Assembly: GCA_007922195.1 (NCBI GenBank)
Contig: ML681971.1
Location: forward strand, 3,948,505-4,012,504
Direction: 5' to 3'
DNA length: 64,000 bases
DNA from: Podocnemis expansa
Taxonomy: Eukaryota; Chordata; Testudines; Podocnemididae
Numbering within the stretch: position 1 is the first letter of the stretch; the number at the start of each line of letters is the position of its first letter. The translations under genes and the position numbers were made by a program. Below the pieces are notes generated by a model, which did not search any database, was not told the DNA's origin, and saw only the letters and a program-made list of their open reading frames with translations. Below are positions 12,516 to 22,100 of this stretch, in pieces.

Positions 12516-12815
12516 CAGGGCCGGCTCTACTGTGAGGCAAAAGACAGACATGGCTTCAGCTGACAGTTCTTAGGGGCGCCTAGCCCCCCTGAAGATCAGG
12601 CTGGCTCCTGCCTCATCAACTCTTTCCTAGCAGCTCAGGCTCTGTTAGTCAACCTGCAGCTTAAGTCATGTAGGCACACTGCACTTTAAATCCCACTGCA
12701 GACAGACGCTGGAGATTTATGCACTTCGAAAAACCGTTTTCAACTCCATGAATGAGATGGGGGGCGCCAAATCAAAATTTGGCTTGGGTCACCGCAACTC
12801 CATGAGCCGGCCCTG
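12516..12815. mobile_element. hAT MITE, 300 bp
   Basis: Termini CAGGGCCGGCTC and GAGCCGGCCCTG are perfect inverted repeats. The 8-bp flanks AGTGCGCA (12508-12515) and AGTGTACA (12816-12823) match at 7 of 8. It has no coding capacity. Confidence 0.88.
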
Positions 12816-13002
12816 AGTGTACAGACCCAGGTAGGCAGGTAGTGGCCTGGTGGAGGCCAAGATGGATCCCTGGCTAAGCTGGGGTGCCAGTGGTCCTGGT
12901 GCTGAGTTGGCTCTGCCTGCCGTTTTGTTCCCGATGGGCTGCTCTTGGGGGCCCTGCTTTCCTTTGCTGCTCATGCTTGTTTATGTGTCTGTTTCTTTTC
13001 AG

Positions 13003-13165
13003 CTCAGGGCAGCTGCTGCCAAAAGAGAAGATTACCTTGGCAAAGGACCGAAGGGGCCTTGCTCTCTGCTCCTGATTGACCCCACGGATTGTCTGGGACT
13101 TCGACCTGAAGCACAGATGCCCTGCCCTTTGCTTATCCTGGGCCTGCTGGCGCTGGGGCCAGCTG
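13003..13165 (+). CDS. CD276: CD276 coding exon 1: 5' leader and signal peptide
   Basis: A polypyrimidine tract with acceptor AG at 13001-13002 precedes the exon, and a GTGAG donor follows at 13166. I place the start at the ATG at 13117, giving [16 protein letters not shown], a good hydrophobic signal core directly before the IgV exon. The ATG context is weak (C at -3, C at +4). The frame stays open upstream to the acceptor, so an earlier in-frame start in an unseen upstream exon is possible. Bases 13003-13116 are treated as 5' UTR. One base of the next codon (G, giving Asp17) is at the exon end. Confidence 0.85.
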
Positions 13166-16100
13166 GTGAGTGGGGCTGGGTAGTGCAGGGCTGCTCAGGG
13201 GCAGAACAACAAGGGGTACAGGGCCCTAAGTGAGACCTGTGGGCTGAGTTATAAACCCCTGTTGGCTGCCATAGGCCTGGGTCCCAGTCCTTTGGGGTCA
13301 GGGGGCCTCTGACTTAGGGAGGAACAGGTCACCTGGGCTGTCTTTGTACTTGGGGGCTCTGTGGTTGACTGGTCCCAGTAGACAGGTGTCCCTGAGTCCT
13401 AAACACTGTTCTTGAGTAAAGAGGTGGGGAGAGCAAATGTGCTGCCTTCCAAAGGTCTGCCCTCCTTGTGGCTGGGATCGTGAGACTTGGGTTCCTTAGC
13501 AAGACCAGCTGAATTCAAGAGGCTTCATTTGTTCCACCTCCCATCCTGGAGGAGCTTTTTGATTGGTGATGTGCTATGGAAGAGGCTCCAGTGCCACAGC
13601 TCTCATCTGGCTCAGAGCCAGGCTAGTTTGTGCCTTTGCAGCGGTGTTCGCTGCAGGTGTGGCAGGCAGGACTGACTGGGAAACTGCAGCTCTGGTCAGA
13701 GTAGGAGTCACTGCTGGCTTGGGAACTGCAGATGTGGGGGGAGATAGGACCAGAATGGCAGGGGGCACTGGACAAGGCTGTACCCTCTGGCAGGTCCCAT
13801 GTTCCTGAACTTGGTTTAAAGGCTCACCAGGATGGTGCCCAGAGAGGGAGAGATGGGCATGGTCATTCCCTGATGGGACTGGAGCTTTGACAAAGTCAAA
13901 CGTCTGGCTCCATCTAGTGTCAGAGAATGAATCTTGCAGGACTGATGTGGCTGCTGCTCCCTATCTGTTAAAAAACAAACCAAAACAAGGAGTTGTGTGG
14001 CACTTTAAGACTAACATTTATTTTTTGCATGAGCTTCTGTGGGAGAAAATCCCACTTCATCAGATGCTTCGAAGATGGGTCAACTTACAGAATGGAATGA
14101 AAATAAATGCAAGGGGGTGTAAAACATAGGATCAGGTCATACAGTAACAGCAAATCAGAGCAGTTGTTAGCTTCAAACCCTGGGAAGGCTGAAGTCAAAT
14201 TACCTTGTGTAATGGGAAAAGAACCCATAGTCTCGATTCAATCCTGCCGTCGTAGAATTTAGTTTGCATATTAATTTGAGTTCAGCTGTTTCTCTTTGAA
14301 GTCTTGATGTCCCAGTCACATCTCTGACACAGTTGTTAACAAATCATTTATCAAGTGATTAGAAAGATGGAAGTGCTCAGCAACTAGTTCCTTTGTTTTG
14401 TGATTTCTGATATCAGCTCTATGTTCATTTATTCTTTTGTGCAGCGATTGTCCTGTTTGTCCAATGTATAAGGTGTTGGGGCATTTCTGGCACATGATGG
14501 CATAGATCACATCGAAGCATCTGACGAAAGCTCATGCGAAAAATAAATGTTAGTCTTAAAGTGCCACACGACTCCTTGTTTTGTTTTGTTTTTTAACAGA
14601 TGGGGAGCAGCAGCCACGTCAGTCCACAAAAGCTTATGCGAAAAATAAATCTGTTAGTCTTAAAGTGCTACACGACTCCTTGGTGTTTTTCGTTTTGTTT
14701 TGGTTTTTTTGCTGGACTAGACTAACACGGCCATCCCTTTGGTCCCTGTCTGATGCCAGGGCAGCTGCTGCATGGGAGGAGTCCAGAGGGGTGTCGCCCC
14801 CTGGACCTGGCATTGTTTGCAGATGTTGGTTTTTCCTGAAACAGCTAAAGCCCCTTGGAAGCCTGGCATGAAAAGTGAACAAATGTCCTGTGCTTAAAAA
14901 ACCCATGATGAGCTGCTTCTCCTTTTCCTTTCTCTAGTCTCCACTTTTCCTTGTGGCAGAACTGCTTTCCTTCACCTTCTTTTGCCTGCATTCCCCTTGC
15001 ACAAGTTAGTCCATTATTTTTCCTCCTTTTAAAATACTTCACTCCCTCTCTTTTCTCCTCTAAAATCACTCTCTCAGGTCATGCCTGCACTACAAAATTA
15101 AGCTACAAAAATCAGCGTACAGCCACTGCACTAATTAAATCACTTTTACATATTCACACCATGCTCCTTGTATCAACAGTACACATTATCATTAGCAGTA
15201 CTTGCATCAGTGAAGAGAATAGTGCATCATGGATAACTATTCCATTGTGCAAATCACTGCCATTTGGTGCAAAGCACTTTGGGAAGGCTTTACAAAGCCT
15301 CACGGGGCAAACAAGTCCCACAGGGGTGACTGGGAACTGCGTTCGATGTCCCATAATACACTTTTCTCCATCCCATAATATTATCTGCGTACCATGATGT
15401 GTCATGCCTCTTTTTGAAAACCTGTAAACCTGTGCATCTGCTGTCTGTGAGAAACTTGGATCCTAAGCAATTCTTCAGTGTTGCATGACTGTCAGAAACA
15501 CAAAACACCTGGGCTTTGAGGATTCTGAGTGCCACGAGAGGTCTGCTGATACCTTGAAAGAAACAATTCAGGATTGCTGACGGCAGTCATGGAGCAGCTG
15601 CACATGGTAGGGCATTGGAAAAAACAAGTCCTGACTGGTGGGATCACATCATTATGCAGATGGGGGAGGGTGGCGAGCCATGCACAAGGTCACGTATGTC
15701 CGTTGACAGTCGACAAGCAAGTGGTGATCGCTGAATGGAAGCTGGCCATGTCAGATGGCTGCTGATCAGTCAGGAACCAGTTTGGACTTGGTAGGTCCAC
15801 AATGGATATTGCTGTGATGGAAGTGTGTAGGACCATTAGCTGCATCCTGCCATGAGGAACTGCGACTCTGGGGATTGTGCATGAAATATAGGATGGTTTT
15901 GCAGCCATGGGGTTCCTGAACTGTGGTGGGTGATAGATAGCACATGTATCCCTCTTTCAGTGCCAGATCACCTTGTCATGGAATACATCAACAGAATGGA
16001 CTACTTTTGTATGCTGTAGCAAGTGCTGGTTGGTCACTGGGTATACTCTATTGACATCATCATGGGGTGGTCAGTGAAGATGCATGACACACACATCTTT

Positions 16101-19100
16101 AAAAACCCAGGCCTGTGCAGAAATCTGGAAGCAGGGACTTTCTTTCCAGACCAGTGGATTACCAGGGCTCATGAAACCTTGCACCAGCCCCCCTTGTCAG
16201 TAGCAAGGAAAGGTTCAATTCCATGCTTGTCAGGTGCAGAATGAAGTCGCACGTGCCTTTGGCTGTTTGAAAGGGTGCTAGTGCTTTCTGGTCACAAAGT
16301 TAGACCTCAGTGAAAAAAAAATCCCAGTTGTTTGATCTGCTGGCTGTGCGCTTCATAATATTTGTGAGGCAGGGAGGGAAATGGAGGTGGAATGGCTGTC
16401 TGCTGATTTTGAGCAGCCAGATACCAGGGCTATAGGAAGAGTTTATCGGGGAGCTAAAGGCTTTGAAAGGCCATTTCAGTGGTGAGCCACAGCAACGTGT
16501 TGCTGCTGTATTCTCTGTGTGGCATTGCTTTTTGGTACCCTGGTATGAACCTCAAAACAAACCAGGAGTCCTGTGGCGCTTTTAAAGACTAACAGATTTA
16601 TTTATTGCATGAGCTTTTGTGGGAGAAAATCCTACTTTGTAATGAAAATCTCATGCAATAAATACATTTGTTAGTCTTCAAGTGCCACAAGACTCATCGT
16701 TTGTTTTACTGAAAGAGGCTAACACAGCTACCCCTTTGGAATAGGTATGAACCTCGTACCCAGTGCTGTCTGTGTGGTAAACAGCATTGCAAATTCACCC
16801 ATTGCTATTCTCTGGGAGTGATGTCAGCACCTGCCCACGTACGTCGTGAACTAACAAAGATGAATTAAGTTTCCATGAATAGACTTTTATTCCAAACACA
16901 TACAAACAAAAAGAACTATAACTGAGGGGACCTATAAATACAGGGGGGAGAACTCTGGAGGGGGAAGAACAGTCATTCTCATTTCTAACATGCTCCTGCC
17001 AGCCGTGCCCCTCTCAGGTCAGTGCTTGTACAGCTGTGATTGTGTGTTCTTTCCTGTGGGGATGGATTGGTAGGAGTACTGCAATGGTCTGAATCTGTGG
17101 AACATGAGGGTCCCAGAATGCATAATCAATAGGCTGCAATGCGAGGCCAGCTGTGGTGACTTGGATCAGAACGTCTGTAAGAGTCTCCAATGTGTCTGGC
17201 GCTTGAGAAGCACAATGAAGTCCTGTTGTGCATCTGTCTTTTTGCTGTGTGTTTCTTTTTGCTGCTCTCTCCTTTTTCACTCACCCCAGTGCCAGGGGGA
17301 GCAGGGACTCCAACAGGCTGATTGGCCCTGGGCCCTAAAAAGGGAAGGGACGTGTACTTGGTTGCTGGGCAGCAGAGTTCCAAACAGTGAACAAAGTGGT
17401 CACAATGGGGCATTGTGAGACACCTTGGAGGCCACTAGAGTAATGCGGTTTCTGCACTGACACTACATTAGTCTGAGCACTGCATTCTCATGGAGGTGGG
17501 GTATTCAGTCACACAGTGGTGATTACATAGGTACGAGGGACTTTGTGGTGTAAATGCTTTCATTATTGAGTTCACTTAAGCTGTCTGATGTTGACTGAAC
17601 TCCATCAAGTAGACCAGGCTGCATTCATATCTGGATGTTTTCTAAACCCCCCTTTATCCTCATGTCTCACTTTTTTATCGCTCCGTGTTTTAAAAGAGAC
17701 GGGACTCTTGTAAAAGCTGTATTGGCAGAAGTACGAGCTATTGGAAATTGCTGTTTGGGAAGGTTTGTTTTGTCCCTTTGCTGGGCAGGAGGCCATAGAA
17801 AGGCAATTGGGTGAATTGCAGAATCGGGGAACAATTTTACCTTGGAATTGACTGAAGTAGATGGTGTCTAATTCAAACAACACATGACAGGAAACGGGCA
17901 GAAGGGATGAAACTTACAATATAGGATTCATCCCCAGAGATTACAGCCAGTGGTGTGAGAAACGGATTCAGAAAGACTCTCCTGGGGGGGGGCCCTTAGG
18001 AGCAGAAAGGGATCCATGGGGAGCATGCAGGAAACATCATGTTGGTCCTGATACTGTTGCTGTAGAGTTGGAAAGAAGATTGTTTTCCTTCAGAATCAAA
18101 TTCTTTAGGGTAAAGCCTAGACAGCATGTGCACATGTGTGCGTACCTGTGAATGTGCGTTCACCCTTCATTAAGAAACAGGAGCCATTGAGAATGTTTTG
18201 CTAAACACCCAAAGACAGCCAGTGGTGAAGGTGCTGTCCTAGCATCTGGAAGATAAGATTTCTCCCCTCAGCTCTGCTACTGTTCTGCTGGGTGACCTTT
18301 GACAAATCATGCTCTGCTCTGTGCCTCAGTTTCCCCTTCCACCCTTTGTCTTGTTTTTTCAGCTTGTCAGCACTTTGGGGCAGGGTCTGTCTCATGTTTG
18401 TACAGCACTGTGACAGGGTCAGGCTTGGATGGGTATAGGAGAGTGCTGGCGGGAGTCCCCAGGCTTAATAAAGCTTTGTTCCCTAGGTTAAGTTAGCCTG
18501 GAATATTCTAAAATAACTGGTCCCAGGTGTCCAAATCAACAGGCCTGCTCCTTAAAGCCTTGTTCTTGGGAAGGGCGGGGCAGCTGAAAGGAGGCTAGAG
18601 AGGAGTATTGCTGCTGAGAGGACACTGACGGTTTGTTTGGAGTTTTGCCACAACACCAAAAGGTACAATGGGAAATTTGGTTGAGAAGACCCTACAAGCA
18701 AGGCCACTAGGACCTGCAGCCTGAGGGTCGACTCTATTTAATTGTGGGAGACTGTGGAACTTCCCAGAGCCTGAAGACTGAGGCTTTAGAACTGTGGGAC
18801 TTCCCAGGGTCTGAAGGCAGACCAGGAGCAGTGGGGCCACTGAGTGGCGATCCAGGGAAGGTAGCAGCCCTCTTGAACTAAGTGTGGAGACTGCTACTTA
18901 ATAGGGTCCTGGACCGGGGCCTGGGGTAGAGGGTGGGACTGGCCTGCCCCCCCCCAAGTCCCTCCCATCAACCAACCCCCTCACTACCAGGGGAAGGAAA
19001 AATTGAGAAGGGTCGGCCAAATCTCGCCACACGATAGAAAGCACGGGACCTACAGGGGCACCTGAGGCCTCACTTCGCCACACACCTTGCACAATGGGGC

Positions 19101-22100
19101 TCTGCTCTCTTGATAGTTTGGGGTGGATACCTCTATTGTCATGTCAGCGATTGGTATTAATTATTGTGGTGTGTTGGTATAATGCCAGGTACAGTCTGCT
19201 GACTTCAGCCTAATTGCTGCAGAAAGTAGAGACTCAGCCAAGGGTGAAATCTGTGCAACCTCTTTCCTGAGCAGAAAATGACAGCCAAGGTGGGAGCCCT
19301 GGGTACAGAACTAGACTGCTGCCATAGTTAGTGATGCTGAGGTCCCTGTTCGGGATGGCTGAGCACTGCAGCAGATGAAAAACCGGCCCTCTTACTCCTG
19401 AAGGGAGAGGGTTTTGGCCCAGGATGGTGGTTTGATTCAGTGCGTGCAGAGCTGGCATGCAAGGCTGTGGATTGAATTACAGGCACCTGGCTGAGGCAGA
19501 AGTTATGGCCAGCAGTACTCACCAATACAAAGCTGAGGAGAGGCTTTGCAGGCTGACTCGCTACCTGCAAGTCCCCACTGGCAGCACTATCTGTGGTAAT
19601 CTGTCATAGAAAGAGGGTTCAGTCAGTGAGAGTGACCAGCTGAGGGCACCAGTGGCACAGATGTGGGACACAGCAGCTGCCCTTTAATACCTCTTGAGGC
19701 TGTCTCTGTGGGCCCAGCTTGGTCCTGCCTGCTGGGTGGATGCTGTGGTTCAGCAGAGCTTTCCTGGCAGTCCCACCACTATAAATTTGTATTCCTGTGA
19801 GCTCCCATGAGCTAAACAGAGGTAGGCTGGGTCAGTGCTGGGATGGGAGACCTTGGTGCACAGCAGATTCACCTGCTGTTGAATCAGCAGGGAGTGCTGT
19901 TCCCTGAAAACCTGCTCTGGCCTGCAGCAGGGGTGAGAGCTTCCATCCAGATCACTGAGGATGGAAGTGGAGTTGTTAGCCTGTAGTGTCCTGACCAAAT
20001 TCCAGGTGTACAGTTTGTCTTCCTAAAACTCCTCCAGGAGTGCCAGCCAGGCTTGATGGGGTTCTTGCTTTTCTGCCCTGAATTGCTGTGTTGTGCTGCC
20101 AGGCTGTTGGCATGTTATTTCCCAGAGGTGGCTGTTATCCTGCATGATCCTGCAGAGCTCAGGTTTGGGAGCTCCTGTTGACACTGTGTGCAGCAAAGGG
20201 AAAGGAGAAAGATGTCTGTGCCTTGAGCCTTGGGGTGAAGCTGACCTCCCTAGAGGCCCCCATCCCACATCCTCTCCCATAAGTCCATGGAGCACCCAGT
20301 CCAGGGGAGGGAGATGTTGGGCTGAGGTTGCCCCCCATTTTGCTGTGAGCCAAGACGGACTGCGTGGTGTGCACATTTTGAGAGATGGTTTAGGGCTGTG
20401 TTCTTTCTTCCCTTCCCCACAGACTCGGTGGATATCCGGGTCCCCGACGACCCTGTGGTTGCCCTCTTCAGCCGGGATGCCGTCCTCCACTGCTCTTTTG
20501 TGCCTGACGCCAACTTCAGCCTGGCTGAACTCAGCCTCATCTGGCAGCTGACGGACACCAAGCGGATAGTGCACAGCTTTGCTGATGGGCGGGACCAGCT
20601 GGCTGACCAGGACAGCGGCTATGCCAACCGTACAGCCCTCTTCTATGATCAGCTGCCCCAGGGCAATGTCTCACTGCTGCTGCGGCGGGTGCAGATCTCC
20701 GACGAGGGCAGTTTCACTTGCTTTGTCCGGGTCCGGGACTACAGCAGCGCAGCAGTGATGCTGCAGGTGGCGGGTGAGAGACAACTGGGGTATGGCCCCA
20801 CTCCCCATGCCACCCTGGGGCTTACCCTAGTCTCCCCCCATGATCCAATGCCTTGTCCTCTGCTCGCCCACCATGTGCTCTAGCCTGCTCCCCTTGTTCC
20901 TCCATCCCTTCCCCTATGGGTGGGTTGGGGGCTGTGAGGTGTGTGCATGTGCATGTGCATGTGGGTGTCCTGAGCTGAGTTTTGTGATGCTCTCTAAGTT
21001 GTTGAGATCAAACCCCAATCCCACCCCACTCCCCAGCTCTGGGAAGGGTCAGAATTGGGGGTCCCAACCACTCCCCAGTTAGGGCCTGTTCCTGTTCCCT
21101 TCCCTCTCTGTTTCCCTGCCCCAGGGTCCCCTCTCAGGTGCTGTGGAGCATGGGAAGCACCTAAGTGTCTGAACATCCTGCCCGCCTGACGGCGTGGCAG
21201 CTGCCAACCTGAGTAATCCGTAGTGGGGCCCCAGGAAGCCCGGCAGCCACCCCCTCTAGTTAGCCCTCATGGTGATCCTTGGCGGCAGCTGTGCCTGTGA
21301 TCATGTCCAGCTTGGACCCTGGGAAGGGGTGGCCCCAGCCTGCCAGTCTAAGTTGTGGAGAAACTCCCCTTTGGCTGGCCCTGGCCTCTGATGTGCTAGA
21401 TGCTGTTCATGGAAGCCCCTTTGGGTGAGCAGAGGGGCCCGCTTGCAGTCTCCTGGTCCTGTAATAGGAAATTGGAGTTCTGGGTGTTTGGGATGAGTCC
21501 CTGGGAGCAGGACTCATGCCCAGGAAGAGGGCTCTGAGTGGCAACATGTCTGTGGTGAGCTTTTGCCCAGCTCAGAGTTTTGTTTGGTGGGCTGTTAAGC
21601 CAGCTGGGGCATCTGCAGCTCCCTGGGTCATCATCTCCTGGAAAGTGCCATTCCATGGCCTCCCAGCAGGTAGTGTTGTAGGCAAATTGTCTCGGGATGC
21701 TTTTTGTACTGCTGTACTTTTGAGGGATGGGACAGGCTGGCATGGGAACAGTGGCATGGGTCCCACTGGCGTGAGGATGACTGGGATGTAAATACCATGG
21801 GGGGGGGGAGGGGAAATGACTGTATTGCTCAGTAGCGCACTGCCCCCTCTCCCCCCAGGCAGCTGGCTAACTTTCATTGTGTCCTACTGGACCACCTCTC
21901 CCTTTCAGCTTCTTATTCCAAGCCCAACTTGAACCTGGAGCCCAACAAGAATCTGAAACCAGGGGACCTGGTGACAGTGACTTGCCACACCTTCCATGGC
22001 TATCCGGAGGCCATGGTGTTCTGGCAGGATGGCTGGGGCAACAACATCACGGAGAACGTCACCACTTCCCAGGTGGCCAATGAGGAAGGGCGCTTTGATG

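Larger units (their letters stand above)
15077..17600 (+). mobile_element. Decayed PIF/Harbinger DNA transposon
   Basis: The left end begins GGTCATGCCTGCACTACAAA, a terminus type of reptile Harbinger elements. The right end near 17560-17600 is degraded. A transposase relic lies on the + strand around 15973-16350. A minus-strand frame at 17014-17280 could be the accessory Myb-like protein gene of such elements, but I see no diagnostic residues. A short Penelope-type foldback (16554-16743) has inserted into it. Confidence 0.6.
13166..20422 (+). other. CD276: CD276 intron 1
   Basis: This 7.3-kb phase-1 intron holds the Penelope-like element, a decayed Harbinger transposon and a SINE split by an LTR. 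Between those, 13170-13938, 14741-15076, 17601-18224 and 19161-20422 hold nothing I recognise. Confidence 0.85.

Noticed and set aside
12850..13233. Continuous 127-residue frame including the CD276 signal peptide.
   Set aside because: Only the part after the acceptor at 13002 is exonic. The upstream part is intronic and the downstream part runs past the GTGAG donor.
20023..20574. A 183-residue minus-strand frame across CD276 exon 2.
   Set aside because: It is the antisense shadow of the IgV exon and adjoining intron. The + strand has splice sites and Ig motifs.
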